From Anthostomella pinea (taxonomy: Eukaryota > Ascomycota > Sordariomycetes > Xylariales > Xylariaceae), in the NCBI GenBank assembly GCA_963556695.1, contig CAUWAG010000012.1, positions 1,922,001-1,986,000 on the forward strand: a DNA stretch of 64,000 bases. Reading direction: 5' to 3'. Shown here piece after piece: positions 34,018-44,441 of the stretch (its first letter is position 1; the number at the start of each line of letters is the position of its first letter). The notes under the pieces were generated by a model that was not told the DNA's origin, ran no database searches, and saw nothing but the letters and a program-made list of their open reading frames with translations. Both the position numbers and the translations under genes were made by a program.

Positions 34018-36238
34018 GCAAAAGTTGACTCGCCAGCTACTGCGGTGAGGATTGGGGCAGCTTATTTCAGAGTTAGGCTGCTTTAGGCAGTCATTTGTCC
34101 CTAGATGACCAAAAATAGCAGGATTGTAATGGAATACGAGTTTGCATTACACTCTCAAGTCCACTTTTGTGTAAGGACACACTTACTACCGCTAATCCGT
34201 CCATTTGAGAATCAAATGGGCCCGGAAACTCATGTCTGTCCAATCAGTCTGCCTGCATAGATGTGATTGAATGCCTCTGCCTGCGTGGGTAATGAGTACA
34301 AAGCCCGAAACGACTGTTTGGGACCTGATTCAAGAAGCTGGTCTGGTGGGATATGGTCCAAACCCGGGGTGAGAAGCGCTTAGCAGGCGTAATGCAACAT
34401 GTCGGGCCTGGGCCTGGGACGGGATCCGGTATTAGACCCCCTGCGAAGCCGAAAATAGATTTGACATCGGTTCCCCAAAGCTTCTAGACCTGTTTCATAA
34501 GGCGAGCTTCCCAAATGGGTGGATCAACGGACCCTAATCCGGATCTTCTTATGTAAAAACTCGGCTGCTTCAGGGGTGTCGTTTCGATTATCGTGACGTG
34601 ACGTGACGCATTATAAGGTTGTCATGGTACTATGTATAGTGATCCAGATCCTGGAAGTGGACGCACTGCGCCTTCGCGATTGACCAATGCCCGCCAGGCG
34701 GGCTCGGGAATAAGCCTTCCATAGCCCGCCGTAAGGTATGGTAATAGAAATCATCACCTACGATTGCGATGGGAAGTAAATAAATTCAACAATACTGGAA
34801 GAAAGCGCTGGCACTACTGAATTGATTGATATAAAGAAAAATAGACATTACTGATGTTATTGGCGAGAAATGGACGAGTAAACATTGGCGGCAGGGCGGC
34901 TAATTGGGCTATGGAAGCTTTTTCCCCAAGCCCGCTTGGCTGCTCGAAGCCGTCTTGGACGACAATCCTCCAGTAGTCGTTGCCATCAGCGACACCGGCG
35001 TCCGCTTTTCTCCAACTGCCATCCCCAGGAAATGCAAGGGCCGCCCCGCAACCCCCGATCCTACACTCCACGTGGCGAGCGTACGGTCCAATGGCACAGC
35101 AGAGACGACATTCCTGCCGCCTGCACGACATCCCAGTGTTGGTAGGCCCACCGATGTAACTGGGGTGCAGGTGACAGCAAGCGGGCCACGCCCACACCGG
35201 GGAGGCCGTGGCCCGTGGAGAGGGAGAATTTGCACTTGCCACCCCTTTCTGCGAAGGAATGGGTGGGAACAAGCCAAGGACTGGGCGACACCATTCGTCC
35301 CTTTGCCTCAGACGTGCTTCCGTGTCACGAGGCTTCTCTTCAGACGTCTTTCAGAGTCGTGAGGCCTCGAGTCATTGAACTAAGTAAACGTAAGATCAAC
35401 GTGGCTCCCAAAATAATTTTGTCGAATATGCCTCACGCGTGACCACCTTCCTAGAAGGGGAGAAAAGATTGAGACCTTGATGCAGCAGGTTGGAGTGGCA
35501 ACACCTCTAAGGTCTCCAACCTTCAACCTGACCTTGACACATCATTACTCAGTCACATGAGCTTCAAATACACCCTTGTGCTGGAGGATTAAGTAACGCT
35601 TGCACAGTGTATACACTGAGCTCGACCATGACGTGCCGTCGGAGGGAGTATTCATGATTAGACAATTCAACTGGTCGTGTGTTCGAGGCCATAAGCTCCT
35701 TTTCTTTCGGGTGAACTTACTTCAGTCATCATTCTGAGACCAAATCACATACTCTACCTAGTTCTGAGAGGGCTTGCAATAAGAGATATTGCGTCCCTGT
35801 ATGTGACAAGGTCCATTCGATCGAACTGCCCTCCAGCACGGCGTTGTGCCCCCTTCCATCGCGCGCGAAGCTTTTGCTCCACGATCTTCGGCTGGATAGA
35901 TGTCGTGGGCGTATACTCCACCACTCCACAATCAATCCACTTTCTCCGCACGAACAGAAACGGAAGGATAGCAAGAATTGGCCACCGAAAGAAGTGGCGA
36001 TTTATGTGCCGACGTCAGTGTAGTGGAGCGCTCTCCGTCACTATTCTTGGTACCTACTTGTGTCATGATCGCCATTAGTACATAAGTCCAGTGATATATA
36101 AGTATAACCTGCCGGGCGCCACTCGAGGCTGTTTCTTTGAGGATTCAAGGTAACGGTTCAACAACGTCCTACACACTCTCACTATTAAATTGTTACATCC
36201 ACCTCTTCAATACATCTTCCTTACATCTTCCCCACATC
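34018..36238. other. Intergenic, no gene recognised; TATA box near 36090
   Basis: 2.2 kb without a convincing gene. Overlapping ORFs on both strands at 34.8-35.4 kb lack recognisable motifs. GATATATAAGTATAA at about 36092-36106 is a likely TATA element for the secreted-protein gene. Confidence 0.45.
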
Positions 36239-37063
36239 ATGCGTCTACTACTCTGCCTGGCGTTGACCGCCAACATCTCTTGGGTTCTTTGCAAACCCTT
36301 AACGGACCCTAACACGCAAACTGTCAAAGCCCATATGGACTTGGCCGCGGCTGGTGTACACGACATGGAAGCCCGCACCAACGTCGCCAGGGCAGGCACG
36401 CGCGACATTGAGGCCCGCCTGACCAACACCGAGGCTTTCTCTCTTCTGACAGCCGCTGGCATCCACGTCCAGACTATATACAGGTTCATCGAGTTCGAAC
36501 ACTACAAGCCTATGTGGGCAGCGACCAAGAAAGCTGGGAAGAAGCTCTGGTCACTCGCGTACTACATGAGAACGACCGAGGCGGACGCTCGCCGTGTCGG
36601 CACACCAGGCCTCGAAGAAGGCCGTCACAGAATCTCGGAGGCGACCGAAATAAAATTGGATCCGATACCGGAGGAGCAGAATGGCGATGGCGGACCGGGG
36701 TTCATCAACTTGATACCCCATGACGGCGGAAGACCCGAGGATAACGTCAACATGAAAAAGCTCAAGAAGGCGGCAAAGGAAGTAGCAGTCATGTCGAAAA
36801 CAGGAACCAAACCCCACCAAGTGGAGTTCCTGGTGGGATTGTACACGTTCTATGCGTCAGATCCCGAATCGGATACAGATAACGACGGCTTGAACCCAAA
36901 AGAGATGAAAAACCACAACAGCGCATACAAAAATACGCAAAAAGTTAAAAAGGCATCTGCGAAGCCTGCCCATGAAGACCCGGACAACGACGGTTACGTG
37001 GCTGATGACGAGACTGAGAAGAAACGGTCTCAGCGGGGACCGTTCGAGACAGCACTGGTATAA
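36239..37063 (+). CDS. Secreted protein with Asp/Asn-rich motifs, effector candidate
   Basis: Single exon, 274 aa from the ATG at 36239. That start is chosen because MRLLLCLALTANISWVLCKP is a signal peptide and a TATA box lies ~145 bp upstream; the ORF itself opens at 36137. After cleavage the protein is cysteine-free. Two short related units (VHDMEARTNVA and TRDIEARLTNT) lie near the N-terminus. The C-terminal half is Lys/Asp-rich with two Ca-binding-like loops, DTDNDGLNPKEM and DPDNDGYVADDE, of the DxDxDG type seen in EF-hand, dockerin and thrombospondin-3 repeats. I do not recognise a family. Its position in a TE-rich island and its secretion fit an effector, but that is inference. Confidence 0.65.
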   Translation: MRLLLCLALTANISWVLCKPLTDPNTQTVKAHMDLAAAGVHDMEARTNVARAGTRDIEARLTNTEAFSLLTAAGIHVQTIYRFIEFEHYKPMWAATKKAGKKLWSLAYYMRTTEADARRVGTPGLEEGRHRISEATEIKLDPIPEEQNGDGGPGFINLIPHDGGRPEDNVNMKKLKKAAKEVAVMSKTGTKPHQVEFLVGLYTFYASDPESDTDNDGLNPKEMKNHNSAYKNTQKVKKASAKPAHEDPDNDGYVADDETEKKRSQRGPFETALV

Positions 37064-38040
37064 ATGGTTCTTCAACGTAGTGGAGGATTCGGGAAGTTTG
37101 ACAGCGTTAGTGTCGAGGGCGTCCACATCAACTGTGACTGCCGCGACCGACCCGCGTTCCATGGGGTCGTCCATCACTTGGAGTTGTTTGGGGAAAAGAC
37201 TTGGCGTGTATCATATCAACATTGCTTCCATGTACACTAGATAGAAGGGGGATTGCTGTATCGTACTAGCTATGACTAGATGACATTCATTTACGTTTAC
37301 GTCCTACAATATCAAATCTGTTCGTCTATATCTTGCTTCCCCCTGTGCCCTTCTTAATAACTCTGGTTTCCTTTCTTTCGACCAACCCAGTAGATCTACT
37401 TTTATCTTTGCGGTAAAAACTACTTTTGCCTGGGCCCAGGACCGGCATCTTTGTTGCATCCCAGGAACCTTGACCTATAGACCATAGCCCTTCCTCTACG
37501 AAGGTCTGGGACGCTGGTTGGAATCACAGGCATTAGGGAGATAAGAGTTGCCCTGGCTTTTACCCTCAAAGACAAGGGGGGTTCATGTATGGTTTATGAG
37601 TCCCACTTACGAACCACCACGCCTTACTGTGCGTACAGCGCTTCCTCCTAAGCCATCAAATGCGGACCCGTCTTCCTACCCTTGCTCCGTCACTTTGACA
37701 TTTCACCCAGGGCCTAGATGGCCTATCAAGTCAAACGACATTTTAACTCCATTCCAGCAACTAAACATCACGCCAGTGACTATGTTTAATAACAAGCTCC
37801 GACGAGCACAAAGGCGTAGGTGCTTAACGCTATCGTATACCACTTGAAATCGATCTGGTTGAAGATGAGACGACGTCTCTTACTGCGTTTCGAGAAATTT
37901 GGACTAGCTCTTCTACGAGGTTGAACAACTTGATCAAAATGAACCGATACGTTACAACTACCAAATTAGTTATTACCTAAACCGCAACTTAGATAAAGGT
38001 CTATCATATGAAGGAATAGATCTTACCTTGCTGTTATTAT
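37064..38040. other. Intergenic, no gene recognised
   Basis: AT-rich stretches and short ORFs only. Confidence 0.4.
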
Positions 38041-38330
38041 TGAATCTGTGCTTCCGCGAGCCTTGCCTGCTCCGCGAGTAATGCCTCCGCGAATAATGCC
38101 TCTGCAAGGGCGGCTTCGGCTTGCTCTCTGCGATGCTCGGGCACGGTTTGCAGCTGGTTGTTGGCTCATTTCGAGCGGAGGTGTTCGGCAGATTGACGAA
38201 GGTAGAGCTGGTGAGCCTCGTTGGCGACTTTCTTGGCGAGCGCAACAAGGTTGTGGCAGTTGGCAGTTGGAATCCTCTAATAGCGTGCACTGTAGAAAAT
38301 ATTTTAATATGAACACTCCTCCCAACTCAG
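38041..38330 (-). pseudogene. Degenerate coding fragment, unrecognised
   Basis: On the minus strand a readable stretch NLVALAKKVANEAHQLYLRQ, then SAEHLRSK, a TGA, ANNQLQTVPEHRREQAEAAL and alanine/glutamate repeats (LAEALFAEALLAEQARLAEA) ending at a TAA near 38040. The stop inside has the CGA-to-TGA form. It may be a remnant of an element-borne or lineage-specific gene. No function can be given. Confidence 0.35.
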
Positions 38331-38380
38331 CCCATGCCCGCTCATCGACGGCTACCACCAACCAGACCATCGCCTTACCT

Positions 38381-38515
38381 TGAACGTCGCGGTTCAACGT
38401 CGTCGTGCTGGCATGAACGTCGTTGTTGCGACTGAACGTCGTCGTTGGATTGAACGTCGTCGTCGGGGTTGAACGTCGTCGTTACGCCTAATCGTCGTCG
38501 TCGCCGTCGACGTCG
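38381..38515. repeat. GAACGTCGTCGTT-type degenerate tandem array
   Basis: Six or so copies of a GAACGTCGTCG(T/C)(T/C) core at irregular ~20-23 bp spacing, ending in a GTCGTCGTC run. Non-coding on inspection. Confidence 0.6.
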
Positions 38516-38758
38516 CGATTAATAATTACAAAGACTTAGACACCCCGTAATGCTACTGTTTTGTATGTAGTGGTCAAGCATATAGGAAGGGCTCCTCCAA
38601 CCCACACCTCCCACACAGTTTCTATAAAGACTTGCTTGGCGGCAGATCTCGAATAGTTCCGAAGGCGAACACAAGTCTAATCAGATACCATAGCGCGTTA
38701 AGTAAGAGGTCTGCATATGCCTGTTGGGCGCTCTGTGTTCTAACAGTGCTCAAGTACC

Positions 38759-39366
38759 TGTTTGTTTGTTTGTTTTGTATTTAACGTGGGGGGTAGCTCC
38801 TCAGTAGTGCAAACCACGCCTCCCAGGGCCATTGCATCGCAAGGTTATAGAGGTGTCAGTCTAGATACATTCAGATCCGCGCACGAGCCTATCCTCGCTG
38901 TAGCGGTACGAGCCTATCCTCGCTGTAGCGGTACGAGCCTATCCTCGCTGTAGCGGTACCAACCTGGAGTGTTCAGATGGTTTTAGTCAATACCCAAGCA
39001 CGATTCTGTCAGAAAAACCTCCTGTCCAGTGACAAAGCGACCCAGTGAACCTCAGTCCTCTGGTATACACATCATTCCAGTAGCCGTTCGATATATGTCG
39101 CATTAGTGGGTGAAATAGGTATTTGTTATCTGCTGGCGAGGGAAACCGTAAGGGGGAAAACCTCGCAGGAATGGGTGTTATAGAGACAAGCTGTTTGGCT
39201 ATCAGGCTCTGCGATAAGGGGCCTCTCCACTGTCGTGTGCTGATTATCAACTCGCACAAGCCGGGTCAGAAGGGGGCCATAGCAGGATTCGAACCCACTT
39301 GCTCTCGTCGCTCACCGCACAAACGAGAACATAACCAGGCGCATTTGACCATTGCGCCATACGGCC
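38759..39366 (-). mobile_element. tRNA-derived SINE copy 2
   Basis: Minus-strand copy of the 28691-29266 element. The tRNA-like head starts at 39366 (GGCCGTATGG), the B box is at 39285-39295, the ~80-bp LINE-shared 3' end is at about 38777-38858, and the tail is (CAAA)n at 38759-38776. It carries a local triplication at 38883-38957. No target-site duplication is found: the tail is followed by GTACTTGAGC, while the head is preceded directly by LINE sequence. Confidence 0.8.
38883..38957. repeat. Three tandem copies of a 25-bp unit inside SINE copy 2
   Basis: The unit starting ACGAGCCTATCC occurs three times with no spacer (38883-38907, 38908-38932, 38933-38957). SINE copy 1 has it once. Confidence 0.85.
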
Positions 39367-39368
39367 GG

Positions 39369-42022
39369 AAAGGGCCTTATATGTCTGAACAGCTGCTTTG
39401 CAGTTATCATTCCACTAAGCAGTAGGCCTAGATTATCGGGGCTTTTTGCCCACTGTCCTGATACAGCCTTGGATCATGTTGATCAAGCTCTGTATAAAGG
39501 CATCCACTTGGCCAGGGGATACATTCAGCCGGGGGAGCTCATGAATCCTGGTTTGGACATTATCCGCCAGCTCTTATAATTTATTGTCCGGTACTATCCA
39601 ATGATTGGCCTTGGGGATTCGGTTCAGATCTCCCTGAATTGGAATGACTATTCGTAATGTCTCATGATCTGAGGTGTACTGAAGTGCATCATTGACTGAG
39701 GCTTCAGTCATAGGGACATCTGAGAACACCAGATCTAGTACATTTCTGTCATCATGTGTTGGGACATCTGGTTCAGAAATCAGATCCAGTCCGTGGTCTG
39801 TCATAATCTGTACAAGTATAACACCACCGTGATATCCTGGATTGTTCGAGTCCCAGGATGTATCGCTAGCATTAAAATCTCCAGCTATAACACAGCCAAA
39901 AGGTGGAGTCCATACTTCCAGAATGTCATCCACTTCCTGTGGGTTGTCACATGGCCAGTAAATACTGGCAAATATAATACCTTGTACCTTAACCTAGGTG
40001 ATATCTCATATAGCATAAGGCTAAAATTGATCCATTTAAAGGTGTTTTTTTACATAGGTGAGAGATCTGGGTCGTGTACTGTCGCTATCCCAGGAATCCA
40101 TTGGGGAGTATATATCGTAATTAGGGTGTGTCTTTATTCCCATTTTTCTGTCTGGTGGTATGCCAACCCAGGGCTCTTGCATCAGAATGATGTCTGCTTG
40201 TTCTCCTTTGTAGTTAGTCAGGTTAATGGCTAACTCTGTAGGGCCTGCACTCTTTTGTCCTCCTGCTATATTCACAAAATGGATGATTAGATGCCCGTAT
40301 CGATATGTTTCGTTTGATATACCTAATATTGACTGACAACAATGGTATCGGCATCTCTGGGATGAGTTGTATCTGTTGTGTTGATTTGTATTGTGATGTT
40401 TTTGTTATTGTTACTGGGTGTTGACCTAGCTTGGTTTCTGCCTGTTTCATTAAAGGCCTTGGATCTGGCTCTTTCTTTAGCCAGCCTTATTTCCTGGATT
40501 TGTTCCTATGTGTGCTTGTGGATGATACCTTTCACAACCTTGGGGCGTGCAGGGCATTTATCGAAGTTGGCAGCATGAGGTCCTTTGTAATTGACACACT
40601 TTGGGATTGGTTTTTCGCACTCCCCCTGGTGTACTGTATTGGCGCAAAGTACACATACTTGCTTTTGACATCAGTAGTTCTTACCATGGTATCTGAAGCA
40701 GCTCGCACATTGGTGAACCTTGGGGGAGTATTGAATGTGCCTTGAGGTCATTAAGTGAGCAAAAAGCGTGAATGGTTTCTTTACTGCACGGGGCAGAGAG
40801 ATCACCCATGTGGTCTCTAGATCAGAATTAACTGTGTTCCTTGAGAATATGCACCTTAAAGGTCTGTCACTTGTTTGGGCTTTAATTTCATTAGTAATAG
40901 CAATGTCGGTAATATTGATTATCAATCCTTCCGCACTGATGACCTTTCTTGGGCATCCATCAACCTTATAGTGATGCCAGACTGTGTGGGTTTCGATCTT
41001 TTCTGCCTTGAGAATATCAGTAATTTCTTCTTAGAAGGCCAGGAGCTTAGCCTGAATTGGCTTGTCTCTTGGGTATAAGGTAAATCCAGAAGGGCACCGG
41101 GTCATTTCTCTAAGCTCTTAAGGGTAGAGCTTAAGTCTTTTGTTCAGTATAGATTTTATTCCGTAAGGCTCTAGGTGGCTATTATCTATGCGGACAAAGA
41201 CCTGGAGATTATCCTGTTTCTTCTTCAGTTGGTTGGTAGTGATACGGGCGCCAGGCTGTGTTTTTTTTATGATAGTGTTGACTGTCCGTGGATGTTGTTG
41301 TTGGCTAGAGGAGACAGCTTGGGCAAAGGTCATGGTGGGCTTTACCATCCCTATCCCCCCAGGAATGGTCTTCCTTTTGGGCGGATCTCGGGTTTCCAGC
41401 CACTCGCTCAGACATTTAGAGAAAAAAGCGCTGAACTCCTTGACATGAGAGTATAGTTTGGTTCCAGCTTTCTTAAGTATCTTATCAATTATTACAGCAA
41501 ACTCTTGAAATATTGTTATCTTGGCTTTATAAAGGTGTTTATCTTTAGTCAGTATTCTGGCAACTTGGTCCTGGCACTCTGAGGAGAAAGCTTTATTCCT
41601 TATATCGCATATAATGGCTTGATCTGTCGAGATTTTATTTAATTAAAGTCGTTTCATTCCAGTGGTATTGCCGTCATTAATATTTTGGAATTTTCCTTTT
41701 AGAGGGGAAATAATAGTGAAGTCAGCCTCAGAGACTTGTGACGGGCTGTTGCTAATGTTGTCAAGCAGCGCCTGGCAGAGCCTGCTCAGAGTTGCCGGGT
41801 TGTATGTTTTTCTAGGGGCCGGGGATTTAAGCACGCCGCCAGTGGTCGTTTTTGGGACGGCCACGGGCGTGTTTGGGGGCCCGTCATGGAAGGGTGCCAT
41901 CCGGCTTGTGAGAAAATTCTCTTATACCTTGGCAGAGATAGTCAGTTACTAAGAGAAGTGCCTGCTTTGGTGCAAATATCAAGGTTGCACCCTAACAGCG
42001 GGGCGCCAAGGAAAATAGTTGT
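39369..42022 (-). mobile_element. Tad-type LINE 5' part (ORF1 and endonuclease), copy 1
   Basis: Minus-strand reading from about 42022: an ORF1 start MAPFHDGPPNTPVAVPK, then MTFAQAVSSSQQQH, a zinc-knuckle region (CASCFRYHG, CEKPIPKCVNYKGPH) and an ORF2 apurinic-type endonuclease (ADIILMQEPWVG, VIAGDFNASDTSWDS, DHGLDLISEPDVPTHDDRNVLDLVFSDVP, SDHETLR). It stops near 39369 (CKAAVQTYKALS) before any reverse transcriptase and abuts SINE copy 2. Many stops are TAA/TAG where Gln is expected. Dead, 3'-truncated, and nearly identical to 60931-63304. Confidence 0.85.
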
Positions 42023-42384
42023 TTTTGTGAGGCTGTGTGTGCCTCAGACGTTATAAATAGTATCTCTGTGGAGAACAGCACCGATCCGATTAGCAATCCT
42101 ATGAACTGGGACAAGCACAATTCCTACTACGGCAGATCATCTCTCAGATCATCGGGTTGTTGCACATCAGTGTGACGCGTACCCCCAATTTAAGACACAA
42201 GCTCAACACTCCAATCTCGTGGCTCTCAGGTTAAACTACCGCAGTTGACCTACATAGGTACCTCGGTGATTACCCACACCGTCACAGTCCAATGCATCCG
42301 AAACTGTCACGTACACGGAATGGGGTGTAATGATGCATGAATCGTGAAATTGCAGTGGTCTAGCTACGGGGTGGTGAAGAAGCT
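42023..42384. other. Intergenic, no gene recognised
   Basis: Short stretch between the LINE 5' end and the broken gene on the minus strand. Confidence 0.4.
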
Positions 42385-43802
42385 CTAGAAGGAAGGGAAA
42401 GCCAGTTTGGGATACCCTTCTTCTGGTGTGGATCCCAGCCATTTTGAACTACCCCAAAATCGTAGAGACAACAGACCGGTGGTGCATGCTACCATCCGAC
42501 CAAGCATGAGCCAGATGCACCACCACGTCCGCCGGCGCGCTCTCCCCTTGCAGAACATCGAGCATGTGCAGGTCGCCACGCACGGGGCGGCGTCGAAGGC
42601 GACTAAATTGGCGTCGCTGGTGCCGGTCATGAAGATTCGGCGTTGGGGCTGTGAGTCCTACACATTCTTGGTGTCGTGACTCGTGAGTTGGTGGTTGGTA
42701 GTCTCGTCCGAAATTACAAAGAAAGGATGGCGAATTCAGAGAACAGCCTTTAGTCGAAAATCCGCACCGCGGATCCCATATTGGACCGTGATAGTATGGC
42801 CCCATTTCTGGGCGATGATCCATGGCGCCGGCCCCTTGTGCCACTTATCGATGAAGATGGTCTTGGCAGCGACTTCTCTGTTGATCAAGCCGTCCACAGG
42901 TCGAAACTTGTATTTGGAGCCCTTGTGCGTTGGCCAACTGGCGAACCCGATCCTTTCTATGGCTTTGCGAAGTTCGTCGAAGTCCAGGGTCCCAGGGGGC
43001 TGCCCATAGATGGCTCGAACCTCTCCAGTAAAAATCGTCTGGAAGATGACCAGAAACCTTCTCTCGACCTCGAATACAAATTCTTCGCGGAGAATGCTGC
43101 TTTCGAGGGTGCAGCCCGCTGAAATACGGTAGGCCTGGTCAGATCTTGCCCATTTCTCCAGCTGTAAGGCCAAGTATACCTTATCGATTTGCGCAGACGT
43201 CAGCTGTTTGTTGTAAACTCGGCTTGTGATGTCTGGCTGTCGGTGGGGTACGTCGGAAGGTATGTCGGAGTGTATGTTGGAGGGGATATTCAAGGGGATG
43301 TTTAAGGGTATGCTGGAAGATATACCAGAAGACATCTTTGAGGGTATGTTTGAGGATATACCGGAGGGCATGTTTGAGGATGTGTTTGAGGGTATGTTAA
43401 AGGTTGTGTTAGCAATCATGTCGTTCGTTAATTGTTTGTTAAAAGGCTAATTTTATCATTAGATATGTTTCCGGGTACGTCCTTGGTTATATCTACCATA
43501 GTTTTCTTCCGGGTAGCATCATCCCGTTTATCTAGCCGGATCTTATTGTCGGGAGTGACATGTTCGACTGTATTCTGGCGTGTTCATTCTTCTGAAAGGC
43601 ATTGGATAATGCCCGCGCGGGTGCCGGCGAGTCTGTTTTTCTGCGGAGCCTGTCCTGGGCTGGGAGCAGCATTCTTCGAAGCTGCAATCTCTTTCGTCCG
43701 CTTCTGTTTGACGAGCTTTACGACCTCGGAAATTTCCCCCAGGTCATCAGGCGACACCCTTAGGAAGAAATGAAGCATCTGCCATTGATCTGTTGCGGCC
43801 AT
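42385..43802 (-). pseudogene. Broken gene with pentapeptide-repeat linker, unrecognised
   Basis: The minus strand starts MAATDQWQMLHFFLRVSPDD at 43802, reaches a TGA near 43584 after IIQCLSEE, and continues in the same frame (TRQNTVEHVTPDNKIRLDKR) to about 43435. A shifted frame then carries a low-complexity linker of NIPS-x and SSIPL-type units and a folded-looking segment (QIDKVYLALQLEKWARSDQ, RPVDGLINREVAAKT, WHKGPAPWIIAQKWGH) that stops at 42736. Further possible coding follows to 42385. I cannot identify a family. Breaks and TE neighbours suggest a lineage-specific gene in decay, though introns could explain some breaks. Confidence 0.4.
43225..43420 (-). repeat. ~15-bp period minisatellite coding NIPS-like pentapeptides
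   Basis: About ten imperfect units of the type Asn-Ile-Pro-Ser-x and Ser-Ser-x-Ile-Pro inside the unrecognised gene. The reading frame is kept. Confidence 0.6.
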
Positions 43803-44328
43803 GGCGGCCGAGCCTCCGAGGCGTGTTCTCCAACCCCAAATCGGTTCAACTGAGCCTTGTCAGCGTTCCATGTGGACCATTTCGAGTGAATTGAACGAAA
43901 AGCAGACTGAACTGGGCAATTAACGGTTACCGTGGGTAGAATGGCTACCCATCAGGTTTGGCTTGGGCTGGACTAAGCAATGGACAAGGCCATACAATCG
44001 AGTAGTCCTTCGAGGGTGTTTTGGTCGTGTCTCAGAGGCACTTTAACTACTCCGGCGGGTGACGGAGTCGCAGAAGTAAACCAAAGTCAAAAAAATATCT
44101 TGGGTAAGGTGCTGGGCACCTCAAACGGTCTGCCAATCGATCAGTGTTGTGATCTGCCTGAGGCACCAGCGGCTGCAAACAAGACGCGTGATGCGAAGCT
44201 CCAAATGATTTTGTCGAACGTCGAAGAGTGCCCAGAGCCCAGATGCTGGGAAGCATTCGCTAGGCAACAATTGTCGATGTCCGCAAGGTGGTCACGCTGT
44301 ATCACTTAATTTACTACGGCTAGGCGTC
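43803..44328. other. Intergenic, no gene recognised
   Basis: Probable upstream region of the broken minus-strand gene. No other gene seen. Confidence 0.4.
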
Positions 44329-44342
44329 CTTCGCCAGGTGAA

Positions 44343-44427
44343 AAACCTGCGATACAGAGGCTCTGGGAGGCGTGGTTTGCACTACTGAGGAGCTACCCCC
44401 CACGTTAAATACAAAACAAACAACAAA
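44343..44427 (+). mobile_element. 5'-truncated retro-insert (LINE/SINE 3' end) with 14-bp target duplication
   Basis: The ~85-bp insert is only the shared LINE/SINE 3' end plus a (CAAA)n-like tail. Direct repeats CTTCGCCAGGTGAA at 44329-44342 and 44428-44441 flank it exactly, the signature of target-primed reverse transcription with severe 5' truncation. Confidence 0.9.
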
Positions 44428-44441
44428 CTTCGCCAGGTGAA

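Noticed and set aside
34814..35362. Overlapping ORFs of about 150 codons on both strands
   Set aside because: No motif, no splice support, composition typical of chance ORFs in GC-rich DNA.
37973..38397. Arg/Ser-rich ORFs on the minus strand
   Set aside because: They are other-frame readings of the alanine/glutamate repeat fragment, which is the more natural frame.
38381..38515. CRISPR-like array
   Set aside because: The genome is fungal, and repeats are short with irregular 8-12 bp spacers. CRISPR arrays are not expected.
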